From Colwellia psychrerythraea (GTDB lineage Bacteria; Pseudomonadota; Gammaproteobacteria; Enterobacterales; Alteromonadaceae): a stretch of 64,000 nt of DNA. The notes under the pieces were generated by a model. It did not search any database and had not been told where the DNA came from. It saw only the letters and a list, made by a program, of their open reading frames with translations. Of the stretch, positions 37,375 to 46,951 are shown piece after piece (the stretch's first letter is position 1; every line of letters begins with the position of its first letter). Location: positions 120,816-184,815 of the forward strand of contig MAAF01000120.1 in assembly GCA_002163005.1 (NCBI GenBank), written 5' to 3'. The translations under genes and the position numbers were made by a program.

Positions 37375-39138
37375 ATGACTCGTATGACTCCAAGTGAAGC
37401 AATGGTCGAAACTTTAGTTGCCAATGGCGTAACTGATAGTTTTGGTATCATGGGTAGTGCATTTATGGATGCAATGGATATTTTTACACCAGCAGGTATT
37501 CGTTTAATCCCTACAGTACATGAGCAAGGCGCTGGCCACATGGCTGATGGTTACTCTCGTGTATCTGGTCGTCATGGTGTTTGTATTGCACAAAATGGTC
37601 CTGGTATTACTAACTTTGTTACTGCGATTGCAGCAGCTTACTGGGCTCACTCGCCAGTAGTTTGTATCACGCCTGAAACAGGTACTAACTCTCAAGGTCT
37701 TGGTGGTTTCCAAGAAGCAGAGCAATTACCATTCTTTGAAACAATCACTAAATACCAAGTAAGTGTTGTAAACAATACACGTATGGCTGAGCTAACTGCT
37801 CGTTGTTTTGACCGTGCGATGTTAGAAAATGGACCTACGCAATTAAATATTCCTCGTGACCAATTTTACGGTGATATCGAATGTGAAATCCCAACGCCAA
37901 TTCGCATTGAGCGTTCAGCTGGTGGTGCATTATCACTTCAAGAAGCTGCTGAATTATTAGCAAGCGCTGAGTTCCCTGTAATGGTTTCTGGTGGCGGTGT
38001 TGTTCAAGGCGATGCATATGAAGAAGCAATCGCAATCTCTGACATGCTTGGCATGCCAGTAGTAAACAGCTACTTACACAATGATTCATTCCCAGCATCT
38101 CACCCAATGTGGTGTGGCCCTTTAGGCTATCAAGGTTCTAAAGCTGGTATGAATACTATTGCTAAAGCTGATGTTGTATTAGCTCTTGGTACGCGCTTAG
38201 GGCCATTTGGTACTTTGCCACAACACGGTATTGATTACTGGCCAAAGAATGCCAAAATCATCCAAGTTGATTGTGATCCAAAAATGCTTGGTTTAGTTAA
38301 GAAAGTTGATGTAGCTATCTGTGGTGATGCAAAAGCAGCAGCACAAGCAATCATGAAATTATTAGCTGATTTAAAACCTAAGTGTCTTGAGAACAAAGCT
38401 GAACGTGCTACTGCTATTGCTGCTGAAAAAGCTGCATGGGAACTTGAGCTTGACGAGTGGATTCATGAAAAAGATGACTACTCACTAGAAATGATCAACG
38501 AGCAAAACGCTGAAGAAGAAAACTGGTTACACCCACGTCAAGTATTACGTGAACTTGAAAAAGCAATGCCTGAAGATGTAATGGTTTCTACTGATATCGG
38601 TAACATCAACTCTGTATCTAACAGCTACTTACGTTTTGAACGTCCTCGTTCATTCTTCGCAGCAATGTCATTTGGTAACTGTGGTTATGCACTTCCAACA
38701 ATGATTGGTGCTAAAGTTGCTGCACCTGAACGTCCAGGTATCTCATATGCTGGTGACGGTGCATGGGGCATGTCAATGATGGAAATTATGACTTGTGTAC
38801 GTGAAGACATTCCAATGACTTCAATAGTATTTCATAACCGTCAATGGGGCGCAGAGAAGAAAAACCAAGTTGATTTCTACAACCGTCGTTTTGTTGCTGG
38901 TGAACTTGAAAATCAAAGCTTTGCTGGTATTGCACGTTCAATGGGTGCACTAGGTGTTACCGTTGATAAGTTAGAAGATATAGGTCCTGCTCTTAAAGAA
39001 GCTATCCATCAACAAATGGTAGAACGTAAGACAACTGTTATCGAGATCATGTGTACACGTGAATTGGGCGACCCGTTCCGTCGTGATGCACTTGCAAAAC
39101 CTATCCGTCATCTTGAGAAATATAAAGATTTCGTATAG
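37375..39138 (+). CDS. xsc: Sulfoacetaldehyde acetyltransferase
   Basis: 587 residues from ATG 37375, which has GAGGAAG upstream; an ATG at 37360 overlaps that site. ThDP-dependent enzyme of the acetolactate-synthase fold: catalytic glutamate E50 (IPTVHEQGAGHMADGY) and the GDGAWGMSMMEIMTCVRED...N ThDP-Mg motif. It turns sulfoacetaldehyde and phosphate into acetyl phosphate and sulfite. Neighbours tpa, ald and pta make Xsc rather than acetolactate synthase the clear call. Sulfite produced here needs SorAB or an exporter; the cofactor need may explain the thiamine genes. Confidence 0.95.
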   Translation: MTRMTPSEAMVETLVANGVTDSFGIMGSAFMDAMDIFTPAGIRLIPTVHEQGAGHMADGYSRVSGRHGVCIAQNGPGITNFVTAIAAAYWAHSPVVCITPETGTNSQGLGGFQEAEQLPFFETITKYQVSVVNNTRMAELTARCFDRAMLENGPTQLNIPRDQFYGDIECEIPTPIRIERSAGGALSLQEAAELLASAEFPVMVSGGGVVQGDAYEEAIAISDMLGMPVVNSYLHNDSFPASHPMWCGPLGYQGSKAGMNTIAKADVVLALGTRLGPFGTLPQHGIDYWPKNAKIIQVDCDPKMLGLVKKVDVAICGDAKAAAQAIMKLLADLKPKCLENKAERATAIAAEKAAWELELDEWIHEKDDYSLEMINEQNAEEENWLHPRQVLRELEKAMPEDVMVSTDIGNINSVSNSYLRFERPRSFFAAMSFGNCGYALPTMIGAKVAAPERPGISYAGDGAWGMSMMEIMTCVREDIPMTSIVFHNRQWGAEKKNQVDFYNRRFVAGELENQSFAGIARSMGALGVTVDKLEDIGPALKEAIHQQMVERKTTVIEIMCTRELGDPFRRDALAKPIRHLEKYKDFV

Positions 39139-39159
39139 GTCATTTTAATCTGACTTACT

Positions 39160-39193
39160 AATCCGAAGGCTTTAAAGCCTTCGGATTTTATCT
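39160..39193 (+). terminator. Terminator after xsc
   Basis: AATCCGAAGGCTTT / AAAGCCTTCGGATT perfect stem with a TTTT tail. Confidence 0.85.
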
Positions 39194-39285
39194 AACACTG
39201 TAATTAAGAACGTTTTGTATAGGTTGCTGAATGACAGTATTTTATTCAAAACGATTTTGCTATCAATCTATTAGGTTAATAATTA

Positions 39286-40290
39286 ATGAAAGCACTCAAC
39301 AATATATTTAAACGTGCAAGTGAAGCACCACGCCAGATTGTTCTCGCAGAAGGTGAAGATCCACGTATTATTACAGCGGCTCAGGAGGCGACATGCAAAG
39401 GCATTGCCAGCATTATTTTACTGGGCGATGTGGCTAAGATTAACGCGAAGGCAGCAGAATTAAACATCACGTTAGCATCGGTTACCCTGATTGACCCAAG
39501 TGATTCGCCAAAAGCGAGTCGTTATGCAAAAGAACTGTTTGCACTGCGCCAAGCGAAAGGCATGACAGAAGGGAAAGCAGCAGAGCTGATTAAAGATCCA
39601 CTTTATTATGCGCAAATGATGGTGCATCTTGGTGATGCTGATGGCTCAGTAAACGGCGCAGTATATACCACAGGTGATGTAGTACGCAGTGCTATTCAGA
39701 TCATTGGTATGGATAAATCGGCCAGCATGGTATCGAGTTTCTTCTTGATGATGTTATGCCAGCCTTTTCATGACCTAAAGGGTGGGGTGATATTTTCAGA
39801 CTGTGGTCTAGTGATCGACCCTGACAGCGAACAATTGGCACAAATAGCCTTATCAGCAGCCCGTAGTGCCAAGACACTATTAAACGAAGATCCTCGTGTT
39901 GCTATGTTATCGTTTTCAACCAGTGGTAGCGCGAAACACGCGTCGGTTGATAAAGTTGTTTCTGCAACCCAGCAGGTAAAAGCGATAATGCCTGAATTAG
40001 CCATTGATGGTGATGTTCAGCTTGATGCGGCTATTGTAGCCGCCATCTCTGATAATAAAGTAGAAAATTCTGCCACCCATGGCCGTGCCAACGTGCTAGT
40101 TTTTCCTAACTTAGAAGCAGGTAATATTGGCTATAAATTGGCAGAGCGTATTGGCAAGGCAGATGCTATTGGCCCTATTTTACAAGGGCTCAGAAAACCT
40201 GCCAATGACCTTTCTCGTGGTTGCGATATTAAGGATATTGTTAACGTGATCGCAATCACTGTGGTGCAATCACAAACCTTAGTAAAATAA
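39286..40290 (+). CDS. pta: Phosphate acetyltransferase, short form
   Basis: 334 residues, one PTA_PTB domain without the N-terminal domains of E. coli Pta. Signatures: IVLAEGEDPRIITAAQEA at the start, VNGAVYTTGDVVRSAIQIIG, MLSFSTSGSAKHASVDKV, LVFPNLEAGNIGYKLAER. Converts acetyl phosphate from Xsc to acetyl-CoA. Short Pta enzymes typically accompany xsc. It is its own transcription unit between two terminators. Codon choice here is more mixed in the third position than in ald or xsc, so its origin may differ. Confidence 0.95.
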   Translation: MKALNNIFKRASEAPRQIVLAEGEDPRIITAAQEATCKGIASIILLGDVAKINAKAAELNITLASVTLIDPSDSPKASRYAKELFALRQAKGMTEGKAAELIKDPLYYAQMMVHLGDADGSVNGAVYTTGDVVRSAIQIIGMDKSASMVSSFFLMMLCQPFHDLKGGVIFSDCGLVIDPDSEQLAQIALSAARSAKTLLNEDPRVAMLSFSTSGSAKHASVDKVVSATQQVKAIMPELAIDGDVQLDAAIVAAISDNKVENSATHGRANVLVFPNLEAGNIGYKLAERIGKADAIGPILQGLRKPANDLSRGCDIKDIVNVIAITVVQSQTLVK

Positions 40291-40660
40291 ATTTTTTACA
40301 CTATACTTGCTGTGCTTTTTGAGCACCACGAGTCAGTTTACGAGTTCCCCTTTTAGCTTCTAAAATGCTAAACCTGCCCTGTAGTAAACTACAGGGCATT
40401 TTTTTATTTAAAATAAGGGGCAATTAATTTTCGGTAGTGATAAATAGCAGCATGAGGCTGATATTAATCAGAGTGATAATGTAAATATTAAGCCAACGAA
40501 TAATGAAACTATTTGCTTAACACGAGGAGTAATTATCAAGGTTGTTAATTTTATTGTATTGGAACTAAATAAGAAAACCTTTTGGTTCTAATGTGGCAGT
40601 GCTAATCGGTTTTTAATAAGAGTCATGAAAGTAATAACAACTTAATAGTGGGAGCCAATT
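40291..40660 (+). promoter_or_regulatory. pta-DUF6506 intergenic region with TauR-type operator
   Basis: Strong terminator for pta at 40375-40406 (TGCCCTGTAG/CTACAGGGCA plus seven T). Further on, TTGGAACTAA (40559) and TTGGTTCTAA (40582) have TGG cores at 40560 and 40583, 23 bp apart, and the second shares TGGTTCTA with the tpa and ald sites. GTGGGAG at 40648-40654 is the ribosome-binding site. Confidence 0.62.
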
Positions 40661-40960
40661 ATGGCATTACAGAGATATGGTTTTATTGTAAAAAGTGCTG
40701 ACCTAGAAATGTTTAAACATCACTCTCGTCTGGCAAGTGAAAATTTTGATATGTCTATTTCTGGCGTTCAAGATGTCGCTCAGGCTGAGTTGGTTGCTCA
40801 GGAAATGATTACTAAAGGTATTCAATTAATCGAGCTATGCGGTGGTTTTTCTGCTGAAGATGCTCAGCGTATTCGTGATGCCATTAATGATCATATCCCA
40901 GTGGGTTATGTACAATATACCGATGACGAACGCAAGCGCATACAACGTGAATTAGGCTAA
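40661..40960 (+). CDS. DUF6506-like small protein
   Basis: 99 residues, no signal or membrane segment. The segment TKGIQLIELCGGFSAEDAQRI followed by PVGYVQYT resembles the DUF6506 family (IELCGGFG...PVGVVRFD type); function unknown. First gene of a two-gene unit with the ThiM-like gene (48 bases apart) and behind a TauR-like operator, so it is probably induced by taurine. The conserved ELCGGF with one cysteine suggests a binding or catalytic site, but nothing more can be said. Confidence 0.7.
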   Translation: MALQRYGFIVKSADLEMFKHHSRLASENFDMSISGVQDVAQAELVAQEMITKGIQLIELCGGFSAEDAQRIRDAINDHIPVGYVQYTDDERKRIQRELG

Positions 40961-41008
40961 TGCATAATGCTCAACTGCCCCAAGGGGGGATGAGCTTTTA
41001 GGAGTAAA

Positions 41009-41818
41009 ATGATGTCCATCACATTCGATATTAAATCTGCCAGTAGTCTTGATTATGCTCACTCGTGTGCGGCGATGATAGAGACTATAGCACGGAGCCA
41101 ACCGCGTGTTCAGTGCATTACCAATAGCGTAGCAATGGATTTTAGTTCTGACGTGTTACTGGCTATTGGCGCGAGTATTTCTCTGACGTTGGGAAAAGAC
41201 GAGATCCAAGAGTTTGTTGCTAAATGTGATAGCCTCTGTGTCAACATCGGTACGCTCAATGTCGCGCGTAAAACCGTGATAGAGCCGGTCATTGAAACCG
41301 CGCTGTATTATCATCGTCCCTGGGTGTTAGATCCGGTTTCTGTCCATATTTCAAAGACACGTTGTCAATATGCCCGTATGTTGCTTGAATACAACCCGTC
41401 TGTTATCCGTGGCAACATTGCTGAAATTAAAGCGTTGGTAGGGCGAGATACACCGGATGCGCCTTGGTTGTTAGCACAACAAACGGGGGCTATTGTTGCC
41501 CAGACCGGACAATCAGATATTATCACTGATGGTAAGCAAGCACTGATGATTGCTAACGGACACCCGATGCAAACGTGTGTTACGGCGATGGGTTGCGCTG
41601 CTACGGCTTTTATTGCAGCTTTTCTTGCGGTTAATCGTCGTCCGTTTGATGCGACAGTAGAAGCCTTGTTGGCCTTTTCAATTGCCGGTGAACTTGCGGT
41701 AAAAGAATCTCAAGGCCCGGGAAGTTTACGCACCCATATTCTCGATACCCTCTATCACTTAGACAAGCAAACCCTTGAGCAACATGCACACATCTTGAGC
41801 TGCTCTGAAGTAGGTTAA
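41009..41818 (+). CDS. thiM: ThiM-family (hydroxyethylthiazole kinase-like) protein
   Basis: 269 residues. Matches the ThiM fold: QCITNSVAMDF, VNIGTLN, PWVLDPVSV, VIRGNIAEIKAL, TDGKQALMI and EGPGS-type QGPGSLRTHILD. The anion-hole loop that reads VGTGC in E. coli ThiM is TAMGC here (A193-M194-G195-C196): the cysteine is kept, the GT is lost. Expected reaction is ATP-dependent phosphorylation of hydroxyethylthiazole for thiamine salvage, but the altered loop and taurine-cluster context leave room for another substrate. ATG at 41009 and at 41012 are both possible. Confidence 0.78.
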   Translation: MMSITFDIKSASSLDYAHSCAAMIETIARSQPRVQCITNSVAMDFSSDVLLAIGASISLTLGKDEIQEFVAKCDSLCVNIGTLNVARKTVIEPVIETALYYHRPWVLDPVSVHISKTRCQYARMLLEYNPSVIRGNIAEIKALVGRDTPDAPWLLAQQTGAIVAQTGQSDIITDGKQALMIANGHPMQTCVTAMGCAATAFIAAFLAVNRRPFDATVEALLAFSIAGELAVKESQGPGSLRTHILDTLYHLDKQTLEQHAHILSCSEVG

Positions 41819-42231
41819 TTCATCCTCAAACCATCTGAATCATGCTATTTACACTTGCGCTTTTGCAAGTGTAGATAGCACCTACAAAACATGGATATTG
41901 CCAAAAGAGGTTATTAAAGACAGATGTGCATGAACACTGTATTCATGTTGAAGCGTCTCTTAATAATTCTCGAGAATATTAGGCTATAGCTTAACACTAT
42001 TGAAAGATAACCTTATTATTTTTACCCTAACACTTTTTTGTACTAGTTCCTTAAATACAGATTATCAATCCCCTATCATTTTTCTGGCTATTCTTTACGT
42101 GCTGATGATCACACCCCATCATAATTGTAATTGGATCAAGAACCCCGAATCGATTAATGAGTGAATTCGAAGACCGTTTAAGGGAGTTATTTAAAACTAG
42201 CAGTTACACCTAATGTTTACAGGGCCTATGA
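41819..42231. other. Intergenic region thiM/chemoreceptor
   Basis: 413 bases without a gene. A 14-bp stem with one G-U pair (CTATTTACACTTGC/GCAAGTGTAGATAG, 41845-41878) lies 27 bases after thiM; no T run follows. Nothing else is recognised between the convergent genes. Confidence 0.5.
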
Positions 42232-44112
42232 TTAGACAATAAACTTTTCTAAAAGCACTTGCTGTTGATTAACTTCATCAACAAGGATTTCATTGGTATT
42301 AAATTGCTGTGTTGAAAAATCACCTACCTGCACACTAATATCATTAATATGCGTGGTATTTTTATTAATTTCTTCTATCACGACACTCTGCTCTTCAATC
42401 GCTGCGGCTATTTGAATATTTCTATCCATAATATCTTTAACCGCATTTGAAATGTTACCAAGTGCCTCATTGGCTATTTCGGTATTTTCAACACAAGAAT
42501 TCGCTTTATCTTTACTTTCTTTCATTGCTTTTTGTACTAAATTGGATGAATTTTGAATTTGTTCTATCATCGTTTTAATTTCAGTTGTCGATTCTTGTGT
42601 GCGTGAAGCTAATGTTCTGACTTCATCTGCTACAACAGCAAAGCCACGGCCTTGTTCACCTGCTCTTGCAGCTTCTATTGCAGCATTAAGCGCAAGTAAA
42701 TTAGTTTGCTCCGCTATACCAGTGATGACAGACAAAACTTGCTCAATATTGTTACTATATTCAGCCAATTGATTACTTAATTGCTGTGAAGTTGAAATAG
42801 ATTCGGATAATTGAGTAATGTCATGACTCGTTTTGGTAAAGAGTACCTTGCCTTCTTCTGCCTGCTCATTCACTGATGATATTGAGCTTGCAGCATCTTG
42901 AGCACTGGACGCAATATCCGTTGAAGTTGCACTCATTTCGTTCATAGCGGTTGCTAGGTTGTCAACTAATTGTCCTTGCTCAGAGAGGTAAGAGCTAGAC
43001 TCTGTCGCCAACTGTTTTGCTTTGTCACTGTTATTAACAACCAACTCTGCTTTATGTTTAATTATAGAGACCATTTTTTGTAGTGAAACCAAAAAATCAT
43101 TAAAATTAGAAGCAACCGCGCCACATTCATCTTCACTCTCAATAGTTAGGCGTTGAGTTAAATTCCCCCCACCTGATGCTATTTCAGCAATTGCTCTTTC
43201 TAAATCATTGAGCGGCATGAGTAATTTTTTCGCTAGTTTTCTTAAAATAAACACACAAAGCACAATACTAAAGAAAGCAAATAAAACAGAGTTAAAGGTC
43301 AAGTTTGATAAAGATTGGTACACTTTATCTTCTTCAAGTAGAACACCTAAATACCAATCTATTCCTGATTCACTTGGTAATGGATAAAAATAAATTAACT
43401 TATTGATACCTTCATGCTTAATTTGTAATATTTCTTTCGCGTTTTTTGGGGATTTACCGTAAATAGCTTGTGTCTTTTTACCATTGTACTTTGCTATAGG
43501 GTGAGTAATGATATTACCTTCAGAGTCTGCGATAAAGGCAAGTCCTGTATTATTGAAATTAATAGTATTTACACTTTTTGCGATATTATCTAAGCTTAAG
43601 TCCCCTCCTAACACGCCTTTAAATTCTCCGTTACTTCTTATCGGTGCGACTACCGATAATAACAATTCTTTTGTTGCCGCATCTACATAAGGTGCAGTAT
43701 AAACAACCTCTTGATTCGACTTTGCAAGTTTATACCAAGGTCGATCTCTAAAATCTACACCATCAGGATTTTTTCTATCAGGGTTATTTGAGCGTAACCC
43801 TGTTTCATTCGCTAATGTACCAAACATCAGTAAAAAATCATCTTTAAGGCTACTGAGTTCCAAGTTGTTTTGAAATATTTCCACAGAGTAATTTTCTTCA
43901 ATGTTATTTTTTAATAGCCTTATTTGAACGGTTTTAGCTGAAAGCCAATGACTAATCCCTTGAGCCAATAGTAGCGAATTATCCTCAACATAAGCCTTAG
44001 TTTTCTCTTCAAGGGTGTTGCTCACTAAAAGATAGCTAGAAAAAGATATAAAAGAAATGACTATAAACACGACAATGCCAGAAGCAATAGAGAATTTTGT
44101 TCTTATTTTCAT
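42232..44112 (-). CDS. Methyl-accepting chemotaxis protein with dCache sensor
   Basis: 626 residues: helix at about 8-30, periplasmic dCache_1 domain to about 275, second helix near 278-298, HAMP, and a cytoplasmic signalling domain with the hairpin tip [37 protein letters not shown]. In the sensor, [25 protein letters not shown] resembles the amino-acid-binding dCache motif (R, W, Y, D kept), but the usual first tyrosine is replaced. Lying beside a taurine TRAP system it may sense taurine, as Mlp37 of V. cholerae does; this is inference. Confidence 0.88.
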   Translation of the reverse strand: MKIRTKFSIASGIVVFIVISFISFSSYLLVSNTLEEKTKAYVEDNSLLLAQGISHWLSAKTVQIRLLKNNIEENYSVEIFQNNLELSSLKDDFLLMFGTLANETGLRSNNPDRKNPDGVDFRDRPWYKLAKSNQEVVYTAPYVDAATKELLLSVVAPIRSNGEFKGVLGGDLSLDNIAKSVNTINFNNTGLAFIADSEGNIITHPIAKYNGKKTQAIYGKSPKNAKEILQIKHEGINKLIYFYPLPSESGIDWYLGVLLEEDKVYQSLSNLTFNSVLFAFFSIVLCVFILRKLAKKLLMPLNDLERAIAEIASGGGNLTQRLTIESEDECGAVASNFNDFLVSLQKMVSIIKHKAELVVNNSDKAKQLATESSSYLSEQGQLVDNLATAMNEMSATSTDIASSAQDAASSISSVNEQAEEGKVLFTKTSHDITQLSESISTSQQLSNQLAEYSNNIEQVLSVITGIAEQTNLLALNAAIEAARAGEQGRGFAVVADEVRTLASRTQESTTEIKTMIEQIQNSSNLVQKAMKESKDKANSCVENTEIANEALGNISNAVKDIMDRNIQIAAAIEEQSVVIEEINKNTTHINDISVQVGDFSTQQFNTNEILVDEVNQQQVLLEKFIV

Positions 44113-44329
44113 GATTTTGTTCTTATTTTAATTTAATTAGCCATGTAGACTATACATTTTACATATTTAATATTAGTTGTTATGAGATGCACGATAACAC
44201 CTCTAATTAGGTGACCAAATTAACTATGCCGCTACAATATCAGTTTTATTCATGTTCTAAGTCATCGTAATGAGTGTGTGCGTGTCAACTTGAATTTCGG
44301 TAGCCATGTTAAACGACTGCCTAATGTCG

Positions 44330-44827
44330 CTAACCTTCTTTTAGGGGTAATGGTACAATTAACATCGGAATATGCGAGCGGCTCAAAACGTTTTTGGCTA
44401 CGCTGCCAAGAAAACTGTGTAGCATGCCTTTCTCATGAGTACCCATTACAATTAAATCGACCTCTAGTTTGCGAGAGGTTTTAAGAATAGTTTCTGCCGG
44501 GTAGGCTTCAACAATATCAATCGATTTAATTTGATGACGAATAGCTAGCTCATCGTTATCTAATCCCGCCCAGAATGCGTCTTGACGGTCTTCAAGTTTA
44601 TTTTTAGCTAAAGCCTTACGCTCTTCGAGTAGTTTATGTCGACATTTTGAATCTAACATATAGGTCTCTAACGTCATTTTTGCATCGTTAGAAAGCTTTT
44701 CTACCACATGTAAAATATGAATGTCGGCACCGGTTTTTTTTGCTAAATAAATAACTTGTTCAAAGACGGTTGTGGAACTTTTAGAAAGGTCGGTACTGTA
44801 AAGAATTGTTTTAATTTCAGGTAGCAT
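44330..44827 (-). CDS. Universal stress protein, TRAP-associated
   Basis: 165 residues, UspA fold with ATP-binding signature MGTHEKGMLHSFLGSVAKNVLSRSHIPMLIV. Last gene of the TRAP operon, 100 bases after dctM. Such proteins (for example TeaD in Halomonas) adjust TRAP transport in response to ATP. AAAGGAC precedes the ATG. Confidence 0.88.
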   Translation of the reverse strand: MLPEIKTILYSTDLSKSSTTVFEQVIYLAKKTGADIHILHVVEKLSNDAKMTLETYMLDSKCRHKLLEERKALAKNKLEDRQDAFWAGLDNDELAIRHQIKSIDIVEAYPAETILKTSRKLEVDLIVMGTHEKGMLHSFLGSVAKNVLSRSHIPMLIVPLPLKEG

Positions 44828-44848
44828 ATCTAAGTCCTTTGATAGTAT

Positions 44849-44918
44849 TTGGCTAGCATCCGAACTCGAGTGCTAGCCAATATTAGTTTAATAAACGTTG
44901 ACTAACGATACGTTAGTC
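44849..44918 (-). other. Two hairpins between dctM and usp
   Basis: Perfect stems GACTAACG/CGTTAGTC (44900-44918) and TTGGCTAGCA/TGCTAGCCAA (44849-44880) without T runs. They may protect the upstream mRNA or reduce expression of the stress protein gene. Confidence 0.6.
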
Positions 44919-44926
44919 ACTGTTAT

Positions 44927-46270
44927 TTAATAGCCAAATACACGTGGTAAGAACAACGATATATCAGGGAAAAAGGCAATAATGAATACTGCAACAGTTG
45001 AGACAAAGGCAAAAGGTAATGCCTTAACGGTTACTTCTTCCAGCGATATATTGGATATACCGGAGGCAACAAATAAGTTTTCCCCTAACGGCGGTGTCGA
45101 GAAACCAATTGAAAGACTACACACCATCACGATACCAAAATGAACCGGGTCAATACCTAGACTATAGGTAACAGGTAATAGTACCGGTGTTAGGATCATG
45201 ATCGCTGCTAATGTTTCCATAAACATGCCAACAAAGAGCAAGAACACAATGATCAATAACCAAATTAGATAAAGGTTATCTGTGACGCTAAGCATTGACT
45301 CTGCCACCATACCTGGAATATTGTTTTCAACGAGTAATCGTCCAAATACTGTCGCCGTGAAGAGAATAAGTAATACTCGACCCGATAACCATGTGGTGGT
45401 TTCTAATGATCTAAATAAATCTTTCCACGTTAATTCTCTGTGAACAAAGGTACCAATAAACAAGGTATAGAAAATAGCAACAATGGCTGATTCTGTTGGT
45501 GTGAAGAAACCTGAATAAATACCACCTAAAATAACCAATGGTGCTAATGCTGACCAAATACCGGTTCTTAAGGCATGGCGAATTTGTTTAAAGTTCCAAC
45601 CTTCACCAGTGCCGCCATAACCTAAACGGCGACAACGAAAATAGTTCAATGTTAACAAGCTAATTGAAATTACTAAGCCGGGTAATACACCGGCAACGAA
45701 CATTTTGGTAATCGATACTGACTGGAAAACTCCATGTTCAGCAACAGCTGCTTCAGGTACAGTCAAACCAATGGCTGAAATACCAAAAATAACCATAGGG
45801 ATAGATGGTGGAATAACAATACCTAGGCCACCAGAAGAGGCCGTTATTGCTGATGCGTAACCTTTATCATAACCACGTTTGACCATAGCAGGAATCATTA
45901 ACATCCCTACCGCTGCCGTAGTAGCAGGGCCTGAGCCAGATATTGCGCCAAAAAACATACAGGCAAGTACAGTCGCTGCCGAGATGCCACCGGTAACAGG
46001 ACCAGCAAAACTTTCAGCGATGGTAACGAGCCGTTTCGATATACCCGATGCTTCCATTAAAGCCCCTGCCAAGATAAACGCAGGTAATGCCATTAACGGA
46101 AATGAGCCAACCGATGTAAATGCAATTTGTACTAATTTAATTGGGTTTTGATCAAGATAGAGAAACGTCGAAAGTGCAGCGACGCCAAGTGATACGGTAA
46201 CGGGAGCCCCCATTACTAACAGGACTATAAACGTTCCGAATAGTACTAATATAATGCTTGTTTCTGCCAT
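44927..46270 (-). CDS. tauM: TRAP transporter large permease (DctM), probable taurine system
   Basis: 447 residues, twelve or so membrane helices, DctM family: GAPVTVSLGVAALS, FVLAGALMEASGISKR, ASSGGLGIVIPPSIPMVIFG, FSTPPLGENLFVASG. Forms the sodium-coupled channel with the small permease. Substrate assigned from context (TauKLM of taurine clusters); isethionate or another C2/C3 sulfonate is possible. CAGGAGTAATTC precedes ATG. Confidence 0.87.
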   Translation of the reverse strand: MAETSIILVLFGTFIVLLVMGAPVTVSLGVAALSTFLYLDQNPIKLVQIAFTSVGSFPLMALPAFILAGALMEASGISKRLVTIAESFAGPVTGGISAATVLACMFFGAISGSGPATTAAVGMLMIPAMVKRGYDKGYASAITASSGGLGIVIPPSIPMVIFGISAIGLTVPEAAVAEHGVFQSVSITKMFVAGVLPGLVISISLLTLNYFRCRRLGYGGTGEGWNFKQIRHALRTGIWSALAPLVILGGIYSGFFTPTESAIVAIFYTLFIGTFVHRELTWKDLFRSLETTTWLSGRVLLILFTATVFGRLLVENNIPGMVAESMLSVTDNLYLIWLLIIVFLLFVGMFMETLAAIMILTPVLLPVTYSLGIDPVHFGIVMVCSLSIGFSTPPLGENLFVASGISNISLEEVTVKALPFAFVSTVAVFIIAFFPDISLFLPRVFGY

Positions 46271-46284
46271 GAATTACTCCTGAA

Positions 46285-46860
46285 TTATTTGGCGACTTTA
46301 TCGTTATCGTTATCGTTGCTTTCGTCGATACCGATATCGAGTTCAGTCAATTCTTCGAGTTCCTGAGATTCAGGGTCACGCACATCAATGCCCTTGACAA
46401 ACTTGTAGTAATTCACTTGAATTATGCGAAAAGTCATTAAAGAAAAGGCAATAGGTAATACCATATAGATGTATTTCATCGGTATGCCCAGTGTCTGTGA
46501 TTTCCAAAACAGGTTCATTTTGTTGAAAACAAAATCGTAAGAGAGATAAATGAAATAACAGTTAAAAGCAATCCAAATAATATCTGATAATACTTCTAAT
46601 GTTGCGGCCAGTTTAGCTGGCATTAATTTGTACTGAAATGTGACTCGATTATGGGCGGCAAGTTTGGCCGCATAACTGGCACCAAAGAAAACAAACCACA
46701 CAAACATATACACTGATAACTCTTCACTCCATGAGAAAGAGTACCCGAATAACTGTCTTGAAATTATTTGTGCGAACAAAATGGTAACAAAAACAGCCAA
46801 CAATGTTCGACAGATGTAACTTTCAATATTATCGAGAAACTTTAAGATCATACGACCCAT
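46285..46860 (-). CDS. tauL: TRAP transporter small permease (DctQ)
   Basis: 191 residues, four membrane helices: RQLFGYSFSWSEELSVYMFVWFVFFGASYA is the DctQ signature. A charged C-terminal tail (about 165-191) is rich in D and E and ends NDNDNDKVAK. Lies 14 bases before dctM and 91 after dctP, the typical operon order P-Q-M. Confidence 0.86.
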   Translation of the reverse strand: MGRMILKFLDNIESYICRTLLAVFVTILFAQIISRQLFGYSFSWSEELSVYMFVWFVFFGASYAAKLAAHNRVTFQYKLMPAKLAATLEVLSDIIWIAFNCYFIYLSYDFVFNKMNLFWKSQTLGIPMKYIYMVLPIAFSLMTFRIIQVNYYKFVKGIDVRDPESQELEELTELDIGIDESNDNDNDKVAK

Positions 46861-46951
46861 GATTGCGACCTCTTAGGTAAAGTGTGCACTGATTAGTTAC
46901 CCAAGAAGTGCACACGTTTTATAGTGATAAAAATTTACTTAAGGTTATCGC

